From Pristionchus mayeri (Eukaryota; Nematoda; Chromadorea; Rhabditida; Neodiplogasteridae), in the NCBI GenBank assembly GCA_036245805.1, contig BTRK01000002.1, positions 36,996,661 through 37,060,660 of the forward strand: a stretch of DNA of 64,000 nucleotides. The letters run 5' to 3'. Positions 45,347 through 58,500 of this stretch are shown here, one piece after another (the stretch's first letter is position 1; each line of letters starts with the position of its first letter). The notes below the pieces were generated by a model. It was not told the origin of the DNA. It was given only the letters and a program-made list of their open reading frames with translations, and searched no databases. Position numbers and translations under genes: made by a program.

Positions 45347-47062
45347 CGAGCTCGAGACGGATACTTTTATCATGTAAGGCATTTTGTCCATGAAAATGAA
45401 CTCGCACCTGTGTATTGATATTATGAATAGTTGCTGACGACTATGCCTTCTCAACAACAAACACAGTTTGAAGGAGGAGTAAAGGCAAACGCGCGCCCGG
45501 TTGAAATATGTTTCAATTAGAGAGAGAACTTTCTTCAAGTTGCGTGATCTCTCGCTCGTTGCCTGAACTTTCCATGTTCCTTGCCAACTAACGATAGCTA
45601 TGTTCTTAGTGGAGATATCAATGTGAAACTTTCGGAGCTTCTTATCGTTGGGGAGATCTAGGCTGTGCATATGAAAATTTCAAAAATTGAATTTTGCCTT
45701 TACTCCTCCTTTAACGAAACTAGTGTACTTTAACATACATTTCTCTTAAAAACGAGTCACTAAAACTGAGTTTGCTTTTCACGTTGGGTTCTTACCAGAG
45801 TTCCACACTTATCACTAGTTTGATGGTAATTGAGAAGAAAGTGATCGGGACAAGTGCACGAGTGAGCGCGGCGACTTCGCGAATCTGAAGTCGACCTTTG
45901 AAATTTACTCCTAACAATCTTACCAGACTCATTTTATCGCCCATTCCCATGTTATCGCTACATTTAGTTATGCTCTTTGAAATATCAGGAATAGTGAACT
46001 CTCGGAGTGTATTGTTACTTGTTAGTCATATTATGACTACAATTTTAGATATCTTTACTGATGATGGGTTGCTCAAAGATCGAAATCTTACGCTCGAACC
46101 TGGTACTTGGTCGACAACGGCGACATCAGCAGGTTATGATACTTCCTCGTGCAATATCGATGGCAGAAGATCGCTAGGCCAAGCGACGCGTACTCTACGG
46201 ACTGTATGAAGATGGTCGTGGGAACTACGAGTCCTCCTGAACGGAATGTGCGAATGTTAATTTCTAGGTCAGGTTGTTTTCTTTGTTTTAGAAAGGCATA
46301 ACATCTAGAGCTACTCACGAAAGTAGATGAGGTATGTGAGAGTGGCAGAGTACGCGGTGCAAAATATCACGACTGGAATCATTACTAAGTAGCTGAAGCC
46401 GTGGTAGGAGTAACTGGTATTTTGGTACGTATTGTTGGTTATCATGTTTACATATCGTGTAAATGTCTTTCGGCGCACCACGTTCGATCCACATTGGACA
46501 AAATTTGTTCAAAACGATCGTTGAATCTCATCTATTTGCAGGACTTCATATATCCTTTGAAAAGTCGTCCAATGTGAATGGAAGTTCAGGAAAACTACGA
46601 GAACTAAAGGCTAGACAACTTTTTGCTCCTTCGCATTTGCGGAACAAATACATTACCTCTGTTGCCTCACGCATGCAACCAGTCGTTCGATAACTATCGT
46701 AGATTCCGAAGCCGTAGTGAGAAAGTAGCCAAATTCATGTACCATTCCCGTGATGCGGTAAACCACTATAATTATTGCGAAAATACAATTGATTAAATCA
46801 TAACTAAATTGTAAGTCTCACAGTTTCCGGGATTGCTTTTCGGCATGAAGTCTGCCACGATAACATAGGGAAAGATCTTTGCGAAGTGCGTCGCAGTGAC
46901 AAGGAAGAAGCCGAAAGATGAGCTGATTAGAAGAATTCTGGAATTTGCGATAAGTATCGACATACTCGGGACACAAAAAAGGAATAAGTAAGCATGAGGA
47001 TTCCTACCTGCAGTTATCGTGAATTGCTTGATACTTGAATGTGTATGTGAGGGAACTGGCAA
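45347..47062 (-). pseudogene. Sra/Srab-like chemoreceptor, left palindrome copy, start and TM1 deleted
   Basis: It mirrors the gene at 47551-49276, with the same exons: LIANSRILLISSSFG (47024-46860), the TM3 exon with ERLVACVRQQR, NTYQNTSYSNHG region, TM5 FCTAYSATLTYL, the exon ending TKYQ and IREVAALTRALVP. The sequence that in the right copy holds the ATG and the first transmembrane helix is replaced by a direct join between CATACAC and ATTCAAG, at a TACAC microhomology. With no start codon or TM1 it cannot make a normal receptor. Confidence 0.8.
45467..45714. mobile_element. TTAA-flanked MITE, copy 2
   Basis: Full-length copy (248 bp), ends AAGGAGGAGTAAA and TTTACTCCTCCTT. It lies in an intron of the left receptor copy. 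Confidence 0.8.
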
Positions 47063-47183
47063 GTACTGGCAGCACTAGTTATGGAAGATCAAGCTATTAT
47101 TATTGAAGAGGGGAGCACGGCTGAGCACGAGAGGTGTCGACGACGTAGTATATGTTGTTCGGATGAGTTAGCAGGAAATCATG

Positions 47184-47405
47184 AGTTAGAGAAAATTTGT
47201 GTGCACATTGTGTGCTTTCCTAGCAGATCTCAAAATTTGTTCAAATTTTGTTCAATCTCATGAATCAGCTCTGCACGACTTCCTCATTGTTGATATTTCG
47301 CTCGCGCAACCCAACAATAGGAATGGGTTAGCAAGCCAATTTTCTCTTCATTATGAGCTCCCTCTCGGCTTTCTAACCAGTCGAGAGATATGAATACATT
47401 CACTT
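47184..47405. other. Unique spacer of the palindrome
   Basis: 222 bp with no match in the arms. It contains CAAAATTTGTTCAAATTTTG (internal near-palindrome) and a decayed hairpin like the 65-bp family (TTTTCTCTTCATTATGAGC ... GTCGAGAGA). The shared promoter of the two copies would be here and in the inner arms. Confidence 0.6.
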
Positions 47406-47550
47406 ATGATTTCCTGCTAACTCATCCGAACAACATATACTACGTCGTCGACACCTCTCGTGCTCAGCCGTGCTCCCCTCTTCAATAATAATAGCTTGAT
47501 CTTCCATAACTAGTGCTGCCAGTACTTGCCAGTTCCCTCACATACACGAA

Positions 47551-49276
47551 ATGGACCTAGTAAATGTCCTCTTCGTCAAACTACCAACGATTTTTGCATT
47601 TCAAATACTGCTGATAGTAATCACTTTGTTTCTACTGTTTCTTACAATCTACACAGTATTCAAGTATCAAGCAATTCACGATAACTGCAGGTAGGAATCC
47701 TCATGCTCACTTATTCCTTTTTTGTGTCCCGAGTATGTCGATACTTATCGCAAATTCCAGAATCCTTCTAATCAGCTCATCTTTCGGCTTCTTCCTTGTC
47801 ACTGCGACGCACTTCGCAAAGATCTTTCCCTATGTTATCGTGGCAGACTTCATGCCGAAAAGCAATCCCGGAAACTGTGAGACTTACAATTTAGTTATGA
47901 TTTAATCAATTGTATTTTCGCAATAATTATAGTGGTTTACCGCATCACGGGAATGGTACATGAATTTGGCTACTTTCTCACTACGGCTTCGGAATCTACG
48001 ATAGTTATCGAACGACTGGTTGCATGCGTGAGGCAACACAGGTAATGTATTTGTTCCGCAAATGCGAAGGAGCAAAAAGTTGTCTAGCCTTTAGTTCTCG
48101 TAGTTTTGCTGAACTTCCATTCACATTGGACGACTTTTCAAAGGATATAAACTCTATGAAGTCCTGCAAATAGATGAGATTCAACGATCGTTTTGAACAA
48201 ATTTTGTCCAATGTGGATCGAACGTGGTGCACCGAAAGACATTTACACGATATGTAAACATGATAACCAACAATACGTACCAAAATACCAGTTACTCCAA
48301 CCACGGCTTCAGCTACTTAGTAATGATTCCCGTCGTGATATTTTGCACCGCGTACTCTGCCACTCTCACATACCTCATCTACTTTCGTGAGTAGCTCTAG
48401 ATGTTATGCCTTTCTAAAAAAAAGAAAACAACCTGACCTAGAAATTAACATTCGCACATTCCGTTCAGGAGGACTCGTAGTTCCCACGACCATCTTCATA
48501 CAGTCCGTAGAGTACGCGTCGCTTGGCCTAGCGATCTTCTGCCATCGATATTGCACGAGGAAGTATCAAAACCTGCTGATGTCGCCGTTGTCGACCAAGT
48601 ACCAGGTTCGAGCGTAAGATTTCGATCTTTGAGCAACCCATCATCAGTAAAGATATCTAAAATTGTAGTCATAATATGACTAACAAGTAACAATACACTC
48701 CGAGAGTTCACTATTCCTGATATTTCAAAGAGCATAACTAAATGTAGCGATAACATGGGAATGGACGATAAAATGAGTCTGGTAAGATTGTTAGGAGTAA
48801 ATTTCAAAGGTCGACTTCAGATTCGCGAAGTCGCCGCGCTCACTCGTGCACTTGTCCCGATCACTTTCTTCTCAATTATCATCAAAATAGTGATAAGTGT
48901 GGAACTCTGGTAAGAACCCAACGTGAAAAGCAAACTCAGTTTTAGCGACTCGTTTTTAAGAGATATGTATGTTAAAGTACACTAGTTTCGTTAAAGGAGG
49001 AGTAAAGGCAAAATTCAATTTTTGAAATTTTCATATGCACAGCCTAGATCTCCCCAACGATAAGAAGCTCCGAAAGTTAGCTCCGAAAAGAAAGTTCTCT
49101 CTCTAATTGAAACATATTTCAACCGGGCGCGCGTTTGCCTTTACTCCTCCTTCAAACTGTGTTTGTTGTTGAGAAGGCATAGTCGTCAGCAACTATTCAT
49201 AATATCAATACACAGGTGCGAGTTCATCTTCATGGACAAAATGCCTTACATGATAAAAGTATCCGTCTCGAGCTCG
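47551..49276 (+). CDS. Sra/Srab-like 7TM chemoreceptor, right palindrome copy
   Basis: Exons traced: 47551-47690 (start MDLVNVLF, TM1), 47734-47876 (LIANSRILLISSSFG, TM2), 47933-48041 (RITGMVHEFGYFLTT, then ERLVACV after TM3), a region with NNTYQNTSYSNHG and TM5 to 48386, 48469-48605 (helix, ending LSTKYQ), 48821-48909 (IREVAALTRALVPITFF, TM6) and 49216-49276. LSTKYQ/IRE spans a splice and is the Sra/Srab signature (LSxRYQxxEN). The first three junctions are in phase. I found no clear TM4 exon between 48041 and about 48230, and an in-frame stop lies there in the simplest reading, so even this copy may be damaged. A MITE sits in the last intron. Predicted chemosensory membrane receptor. Confidence 0.6.
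48991..49155. mobile_element. TTAA-flanked MITE, copy 3 (internally deleted)
   Basis: Mirror copy of 45467-45714 but only 165 bp; about 83 bp of the interior are gone. Both ends are kept. Confidence 0.8.
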
Positions 49277-49540
49277 GTGAGTAAATTTCGAAGAAATTAA
49301 GTGGCAAAGATACCAATATATAAAATCTGCGGAACTCGAACGATATAACACCAAAACAAATGTGACAATATTTTTTTCTAAAAACAATTAAGTTGTACAC
49401 GTTCATCGCGTTGCTATGGTGCACGCTACTGCTCACGCATCACAGGTGATATTTGAAATAACTACATAGACCACGCCTCATAAAACATGTCTAAGACTAG
49501 TAGTCACCATTAAGAGTTGTTTTTTTTCTGATCCATATGA

Positions 49541-51485
49541 CGCCGTATTTGTAAGGATCAGACAATTCGGGGAGGTTATGGAAAAGCACTTTTTCGAAAA
49601 TCTGGTTTCCGGGGTAGTTTTTCCTGCTGATGACGATGGTCAGTTTCATTTTGCATAATTGGCTTCTAATAAAGCGCTACATCACATGGTGAAATTGCGA
49701 AATTTCCGTTTTATTTGATCCATCTCGAGCTAATGTGGCTTAAAAAGTTTGAAAATTATTTTATTGGGGTAGTTTTACATTCTCTTCACGATGGTGTGTT
49801 TACTGTCAACGTTTGGAAATGTATTCATCGGATTGTGGCCGCATCCATGCCTAAAAGTGAAAAGTAGAGCGCGCCATTTGGTTTGTATGTAGATTTCCCA
49901 GTGTCCAGACCAGAATCCAATTTTGGTGTAATTCTAAGTATGGTATTTTGAGTTATGATCTTTTGAAAATGTCCGCTCTACAGTCTCCTCATTCCTCGCT
50001 CACTTGCCAATGAACAACACATCTCGTGTGACGACAACGTGATGAAAATTATTTCTAAGATATTTCGAACTCTGATATCTAGGTTTATCTTCAAAATTCG
50101 CTTTTGGGAAAATTCGCATTTGGGCAGAAGTGAACTACAATTGTATCACGCGTGTCGCGTAAGGATCGAAGAGGCCTTGGCACATTTGAAATGTCGAAAA
50201 TATGCATACTTTTGCTAAAATTGTGATGATTTTGTGCTATCGTAGGCAAATATCTCAAGCATGCTTACAATAAGTATTCATGCACAACAGAATAGACATA
50301 AAGCTCTAAATAATACCATCGCCATCTTCGCTTTCAGGGGTTTGCGACTTCGATCTCTGCATCTCCTTCGAAACATCATATGCAAGAGATTAAAGCACGA
50401 GACAACTCAACAAATCCTTCCTCACATAGACTTCGCTGGAAATTCGGAACATGCGAACAAGTATTTTGCAATGCTAAAGAACGACTGGAAATAACGATTC
50501 AAAATTGCAATTTGATGTTCTCTTCATATCTGTTATTATTCAGTGTATCATTAATTTCTTTTTTTCTTCTTTTGCCATCACTACATTACAATACAAATAA
50601 CAAAAAAGTTCCGCATGATTTTCACATGATCCACAAGATTTACCATCCTTTTACAACGGCTTGTGCAGGCTCCTAATATAAACACAACCCTGCTGCTGGT
50701 ATCATAATTGACTAGATCACATGAGAACATGAGAAGCACATGAAAAGGCCCGAGCCGTGCTTGGCCCTCAGCATATAGTGACCCATAGACGATTTTCTAG
50801 AGGTTGCAATTCGGCAAATTGTTAGTTCATTCCTCACATTCGACCCGTCGGGAGAGAGGGAAATGGAGCATTCAATGTTGTTAACATAAATGCTGCGAGA
50901 TGCTTGTGATTCCATGGCGACTTACTTGTGCGGTTTAAGTTTTATTATGTGTACTTTCAGGGATTTCGGAACTCGATATCATTGAATCGTATTAGCAAAA
51001 GACATGACGGTGCATATACGATCGAATTAATTTAAAACGCATTCTATGTAAGAGTGCAGTGGGTATGGCACAACTCCGTCAAAATGATCGCCTAGTGCTC
51101 AAACTTTTAGAATATGACCACTAGGGACCAATAATCATCCAATCGAGAGTTGAAGCCAAAATATCGATTTTGACCTACATATATTTTGCAAGGAATTAAA
51201 TCACGAATATGCGACCACAAATCACTCAAAATTCGGTGCATGCAAACAAATATTTAGGCATGCAAACATTAAGAAGACATAGAAAATGAACGTGAAAATT
51301 ATAACAGCAGCAAATCACGTGCCAGATGATCTTTTCAGAAATTGTGTTTCCCAAAATGTCTCCCAAAATTAACTAAATCATAATTTGTGGTTTCTCGTCA
51401 ACTTTATTCTTCAAAGCTAGTACAACGTAAGGCAGTCACGTCAAATTCGGTAATTCTTCATGGATAACGGTGACTTGGGTATTAC
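49541..51485. other. Gene-free stretch
   Basis: About 1.9 kb of AT-rich DNA right of the palindrome. No splice-supported exon was found. GGGGTAGTTTT words at 49609 and 49767 resemble text at 3924. Confidence 0.3.
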
Positions 51486-51490
51486 CTATC

Positions 51491-52167
51491 TCAATGGTCT
51501 TGCTCGTGACAATAGAACATCATCTCGATAGTGTCCAGGAAAACTTCCAGGAAGCATTGCACGATAAGCACGACGACAACGATTTTGAGAAGAACAACCT
51601 CAACAATTATGTGGTCTTCAAAATCGTGCTTCACCGTGTTCAGGGATTCGAGATTCTTCTCGAGTTGAACAGGAAATTCAGTCCAGTATTCCCTGAACAA
51701 CTCGATTAGAAGTGAAATGTTTAAGCAACTCACAATTTTCTCCTGAATTCATCGACTTCGTAGAATGCCCAATCCGAAACGTTTTTGAGAGTGTTGAATA
51801 TGTCTTCATTGGAAAGTAAGCTAATAAGGGTTGTAGGTTTGAATAGACAAAGTAAAAGGTAAACGTAGTTTTTTTAGAGTCACTCGAGAACATAGACATA
51901 AAGTTTCAAAATCGCTACATTGGGTATTCAGGTTAGGCTGGATTTGGACAAAAAACTCACAGTTGGTTTCCCACATCGGATAGATCGAGAACGACTTGCT
52001 CGTTCGCTTGTAATTTCGCGAGATGTTTTCGAGCTACTTTTCTATCTGAATTGTAATGTGTTGGCACATTGTTAGCTTGGAAAATAGTGGACCAAAGAAC
52101 CAGAATTTTCAATTTAGTGAAGCTTTAAAAAATCAATATTACCTTTTTCGGATTGCTGCTCACTCAT
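51491..52167 (-). CDS. Small single-pass membrane protein, four exons, 132 residues, family unknown
   Basis: Exons: 52167-52143, 52045-51961, 51820-51734, 51692-51491; every junction is in phase with consensus GT-AG signals and totals 133 codons with stop. The protein starts MSEQQSEKDRKVARKHL, has a helical middle (NTLKNVSDWAFYEVDEF, QLEKNLESLNTVKHDFED) and one strong hydrophobic segment near the C-terminus (VVLLKIVVVVLIVQCFLEVF), then a short tail ending CHEQDH. No signal peptide is seen, so it would be tail-anchored-like. I do not recognise the family. Confidence 0.7.
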
Positions 52168-52566
52168 TTTGAGCTCCGTGCCATACGAATGGGTTATTCA
52201 TAAAGGTGTGAGAGATGTTTCCGCAAATAGAATGATGAATCAACAGTACAGCGGTGATTCGCATATACCAAAGGTCGAGCGGCTAGGGGTATAGATGAGT
52301 CGTATGTTAGTCATACAATACATGTATTGATGATTGCTGAATTTAGCATTTCAATATCATGACTGTGATCTTATCATTCAGTTGTTAAATTTTTAACTAC
52401 TTTCGCATGATCCTGCAATCCAGAAGATCGTAATATTTATCCAACAATTGTCTATTCAAATCTCACAATACACCATTGCCCGACCGGTCGTGTGTGTGAA
52501 GTCCCCAAGATATTTTTGAGGGGAATTTGAGTTACATTCATTTATTCATGGCCATAATGTTCAACT

Positions 52567-55500
52567 CTAGTGAATATTCATCGATAGAGTCATCACGTTG
52601 ATGTTGTGTACAGTTGAGGTTTCGAAGCTCTGATTTGAACGGATGAAGAATCTGAATGGAGCTTTAAATGGTTCTTCCAAAATATAGCTTTAAGGAGGAG
52701 TAAATGCTAACGCGCCGGGTTGGCATATGTTTCACCTAAGGACGCACTCTCTTCAAGCCGCGTGCTATCTCGCCCCCCCCCTGAGCTTTCCGTGATCTGG
52801 CTCCCAGCCAACTAGCTATAACTCTGTTCGGAATGTAGATATAAATGTGAAAATTTCGGAGCTTCTTATCGTTGTGGAGCTTTAGGCATTGTATATGGTA
52901 GCTTCATAGATTGAATTATCAATTTACCCCTCCTTTAAAACCTCCGGTAGTTCGGAACATAGTAGATTGTCACCAATGGTGTCACCAATGGATTGCTGAC
53001 TGGAGTTGTAGGACCTAAATATCACTTGTCATGAGGTTGTTTTTTTTCTAATTGGTGATTTTTCATTTTTAGCGAACATTTGATGAGCGCATACCATTGA
53101 ATGAGTAAACACATTTACGAAGAAGCATGAATCGAGGAAGTTCACTTCGTGAACAATCACGAATTGGCCACTAAGGAAGATGAGGCAGGGCCAGATTCCA
53201 GAAGTTGCCAGGATAGCATGTACGGTGATACTCTGAACAGGAAAAAAATGTCAACAATCTTCCGAGAGATTGCATGACCCACAGTTTCTATACATAGGCA
53301 TGATTGGTGGTATTTGTTTCTGAAATTTTAAGCTGTTTTTTTGCCACTACATAAAAATATACAAGACTACCGGGGACAAAAGCATAATCGCTCAACTAGA
53401 TAGCACATCGTATACGTACTTGCACCTCTACAGTAAACACACGGAATTTCGCCCATACACTACAAACTATTTGGTTGTTTTTTCCTAATAATATATTTTC
53501 GCTTTGAAAGCACTGCATGGATGTATTCGCCCGAAATGACTGAGAGAACGTGCTGAGCCAAAATATTACTTTCTTAAAATACCATCCCTATGAACTAGCC
53601 TTGATCAATCCCTCCTGGAGCAGTCTCGATTTAGGAGAGAGCGTGCTTAGAATTTTCGCCAGTTCCATTACAACTTTCCGCCGACGGAAATACATGAACA
53701 TGAAGACACCAGGAACGACTGAAACTTAAAATATATTTCATGAGACATATTAACAGCTACCGAATGCGTACAACGCATTAATGCTCAAAACAGGAAATGA
53801 GAGCGAATCATGACCTAAAATTGCGTTTTTTTTTATTCAAGTGAGTGTAAAATAACCGTTTATGGCTAGTTTCTGTGCAATGAACTCCGGGAACTCTCGA
53901 ACGACGACTTTTTCGAGGACCGTGGTAGCGGTTTGGTGAAACCAGACATTCAACTGAATATTGATGATAAAAAGTGGAAGAAAATGCACGAATTTTACAT
54001 GAAGTGAGAAGCACACAACGGAAACGGGAACTATCCACAGCTCGATGTAAGGTATATTAACTGCGACCTAAATAGATCATTGTATGACGTTCATAAGCAA
54101 TTTTTCACCTGAACACAAGCTGAAATGAGGTAATGAATACAGTACGGACGTAGCAGCACGGTATCATTGTGTGAACTGAATTGATCTATGCTTTTTAATT
54201 TAATTAATTGTTAGACAAAATTATTGTAATTTAATTATCAAAAATCGTAATTATTATACGAACTTCTCTCTGATTAGAGAAGTCCGCTATGTGTATATTC
54301 GGTGTGATAAAGGCGAAAGATTTAATTAATAAACATTGATTATCGTCACAATAAATTATTACACAACGGGTGAAGAGAAATTACACTAATTAACTAAGTA
54401 GAAGGGAAGGTAAGGGCTATACTGGAGTTGGAATTGGGAGGGAGGGACTCCAACCTGTTGTAGATCGGAGAAAGGGGATGAACCCGGCGAAGTGCTGGTC
54501 TCAGTGAAGTAGACTAAGTCCGGTCCAGTCGTCGACTAGACGGAGAGGCACCGAAGTATTGGCGCTTAATGGAGTTGGTAAGTTGTGCGGAATGCTCGCG
54601 TAACAACAATGGGAAAAATATGGTGATGAAATACAACGGCTTAAGGCCGAGGGAGAAGAGAAATGCCGAGACGCCGGCACAGACCGACGCCCGGTGAGTG
54701 AAAGGGCGGTAAACACCGTGAAGGGACAGGAAAACAACCCGCAAGCACAAGCTAACGGGCTGCGTAAATAGTAAGGATGGGAATGATAATGATTTGAAGT
54801 ATAAAAACGTTGATAACAACGTGGTAAACACGTTTGAATCGATTGGTGTGGGAATTTCGTAAGATTGCGTGTCATTGCGAAAGAATGGATTGAGTGTCGC
54901 AACGCGCGCGCGATTCGAATGAAATTCTTCTTGGCATGGTGCCAAAATGGGTTTGGGTTTGTGAAAGTTGATTTTTACTTGAATAAATGGAATTAGGGTA
55001 TCGATTTAGAGGAAATCGGTACACTTCCGGCGGCGGAAAGTGTACGGTGGAATTGGATTTGGGATTTGAATTGGATGGTGATCTGGTGGAGAGTGGAGTG
55101 AATGGTTGGTGGATGGGGGATTGAGTGGTGAAGGGTTGAAAGAAAAAGGGAATTTAAGAAAGACAATTAACGATGTACCTAGAATAGCAAGAAAAATATG
55201 ATTGGGGAACAACACAATTTTACAAAGTGCCAATCCGGCCGAATTCTAAGTGGGGAATTCTCCTGGCTCCATTTGGGGAGGACGAACTTCTTGGACTGGC
55301 TGGTGACTAGCGTGGCCTCGTCGTGTTGAGTGAGGGCTATGACCCGTTGTCAGCCTGGAATTGGTCGAGTGACTGGATTGATGATGATTGGAGAATTTCA
55401 GTGTGTGGTCACTCTGGAATCCTGGGGAGAGGGAAGAGAGAGGCAGGGCCCGGGTGCCTACTGTGTGGTCACTACGATAGACGGGCTTGTGCTGATAAGC

Positions 55501-58500
55501 GAAACGCATATTGTGCGCATGTGCCTTTCTCTCTACTCTGGCTGAAGTGATACTTTCATGGGAAATGGGAAACTCCTGATCGTAATTGTACGAACCAGTG
55601 ACACTGCGAGGGGAATGATTGGGTAGAGAATTAGGCATGAGGTCTCTAGAACTGCACGATGGATAGTAGAGTGCTCCTGAATGTTCATTGACTACTCTAG
55701 TGTCGATCGTATGGAAGCTGGGGATGATGGCTGGACACTGGGAGTTGTTGAATGGATTCGTCACAAGTGAGCCACAAGTAGTGAGTACGAGTTGGTTGTT
55801 CATCGATGTAGGATCTCAGGATCTCAGGAGTCTCAGGAGTGATCGGAGGGTGGTGCGAACTAGTAGCAGATTCCGATGAAACCTCGTGAGATTGCACCGA
55901 TGGATGCGCGATGAACATGGGAGGCTGCATAGAAATGTCATCAGAGGGTGTGGTAGAATGCGCGGTAGAATGCAAAGAGGAGGGAGAGGGCTCCACAGAG
56001 ACCTCGTGCGACTGCGCGGAAGAATGCGTGATGGATGTGGGGGGCTCCGCAGAGACCTCATGAGGGTGCGCAGCAGAATGGGAGGAGGCTGGATGTTCAT
56101 GAGAAAGCGCAGAAGAGTGCGCAGTGGTCGTTTTGGTGGGTGGTAATCGGGGGATGGGTGTGGGGTTGTGTAACGAGTGATTGAGCGGCTGCATCTGGCT
56201 GTACTAATCCCTCGATGCGAGGTTGAGACACTGCGCTGCATGCCGCAGTGACAGTAGACGGAAGTGGATGAGTGATGAGTGACAGTTCGGGAGTCATCAT
56301 CGTAGAAGTGGAAGTCTCTGGATAACTGGGTGTTTCGCTACTGCACATGGAAGGTGATGGGGAATGATGCGCGACGAGCGACTTCTCGGAAGTCGCCATC
56401 GATGATGTATTGTGTGCGTGTTCAGCTGGGAACGCGTAAGGATGGGATCTCTCAGGTGTCATCATAGAGACAGTGGTTAGAGGAGATCGAGATGAGGCAA
56501 CCGCTCGGGGCTGACACTCAGTGTTGGTCGTTGGGTTGGCAGTGCCGTACTCAGAAAGTGATCTGGTACTTGTCGCCATACCAACTAGGGATGGGTGGGG
56601 TGTAAGCGTGCAAGCAGAGGAAACGAGGCCAGTGAGATTACTGGATGAATGCGCAGGGCTGGGAGGGTCGCAATGGACAGTGTGTTTTAGAGAGGGAGAG
56701 GATGGTAGGGTCGCATTGTTGCTCGTCGATACATGCATGAGTGTCTGTCTCGAAGTGCGATGTGAAGTAGGCTCGTTGAGGGGTGACCTCGTACACGAGT
56801 GAGGTGATATGGATGGAGGTTGAATGGAACCGACTACGATTGGACCGACTGAAGACTGTACAAGTCGATAGCCGCAAGGGAGACTGGTCTCTACAGCACC
56901 CTCAAGTAGTTTGAGAGTGTGTCCAATGCTAAGCAGCAAGTCAGTTGAGGTAATGGACTCCTTGGAGAAACGGCATGAAACTGATCCAATGGCTGATTGA
57001 AGTACACTGATGTCATCGTCAGGGAGTGCATAAGTATGGACTGTAATGATCGAGGATGCTTCTCGGACAACAGCTTCGAGTTCAACTACTCCTCGATTGG
57101 TAAGTAGTCCTAACATCGAATGTATCAACTACTGGGGGTTGTTGTCAATTCCTTGTATGGTCATCGCGCGTCTATCGATTTGGGATAGAGAGAGTCTTTC
57201 GACTGCGTCCCTAGTGATGAGAGTGAGTTGTGATCCGTGATCGAGATGGATATTAGCGTGGAATGCGTTTGCGGAATCTGGATCAGGATTCGTAAGGATA
57301 GCCCTAGTGGTGTAGAGTCTGTCGGGGTGTGGGTCGAGGGTGGTTGCCGTATTGGCTGAAGCATCGAGAACTTTCTCACAGATGGCTTTGTTGTGCTTGC
57401 CAGCACATGCACCACATTTCCTAACGCAAGAGTGAGTAGTATGTTTGCTGGAGAAACAACAGAAGCATAGTGATTTCTGCTTGAGAATATCGATTCTGTC
57501 CTTGAGTGATGTAACTAGTGCGCATTCGCCACTGTAGGCATTTTCCCCGCAGAAAACACACCCTGGTCCTTGGGCTGACTTGCCATTGGATGGGATGGAA
57601 TGCTCAACAGTGGATGATTTTGGCTTGTGGTTTGGGGAGGAATCAGAATTGTTAGAAGCGCTAGTTGAATTTTGGTGGCGTTCAGAAATGGCGCGAGTGA
57701 TCATCACATCTTCCAACTCAGTTCTGATCGTTTCCTCCATGTCAAGTGCGCCAAGCAGCGTGTCCGACTTGCGTCTCCAAATGAGAGAAATGAATCGCGA
57801 GTGGACGCGGTCTGCTATTTGCTGTTGGACTACGAGGCCATTCAAGCCACAGCTATCGTCAATGGTATGCACTATATTAATCATGGAGCGAACTGCATCT
57901 AGCTGGTCTTCTAATCGATTGGACTTGGAGCGAATTCTAAGCAATGACTGGAGAAGAGTGGCTTGGGTCAAATCTTGTCGACCGTACTCCTTCTCTAATC
58001 GGTCGATGATTTTCTGGAGAAGTTCTGGGTGGTGGGGATGGATGATACAAGTGAGAGTGCGGTGCCTCTCAGACTAGACCGGACATAGAATGCTTTTTCT
58101 ACTTCGTTGAGATGGGATTGGGACAATATTAGAGAATCGAGCTGACACTTGTAAGCTGGCCATCTCGTAATATCAGAACCGTCGAAAGATTCAAGTTTGA
58201 TCGCCGGAAGGGACAGATTGGGATGGTGAGTGGGGTTTGATTGACTAGTAGCAATATGCGCCTCAATGCTGACCAACTTCTGAGTGAGTGATGTCATTGT
58301 CGAGACGCTCGACGCAATGAAAGATTGGAGAGAAGGGTCAACACTGTCGGCATTGGTACCAGAGGAGGGAGGGTCGTTTGATTGGGGAGAGGAAGACGCG
58401 TCAGTACTAGTGGTGGGAGCGGCGTTGGATGGGGGAGGAATGGAAACTTGCAACAGCGCGTTGAGACGCGACTTTGCTGCCACTATGGTGAACTCGACTT

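Larger units (their letters stand above)
45086..49540. repeat. 4.4-kb palindrome (head-to-head receptor duplication)
   Basis: The left arm, 45086-47183, and right arm, 47406-49540, are reverse complements with few differences, around a unique spacer of about 222 bp. Each arm carries one receptor gene copy starting near the centre and one MITE copy. Differences: about 117 bp with the start and first helix are missing from the left arm; about 83 bp are missing from the MITE in the right arm; an 8-bp difference lies at 48149. High identity implies a recent event or ongoing gene conversion. Confidence 0.92.

Noticed and set aside
50261..50676. Plus-strand frames of 77-98 codons
   Set aside because: AT-rich, no splice support or recognisable domain.
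54501..54945. 133-143 codon frames in both LTRs
   Set aside because: They recur because the LTRs are identical; no domain; LTRs normally hold no gene.
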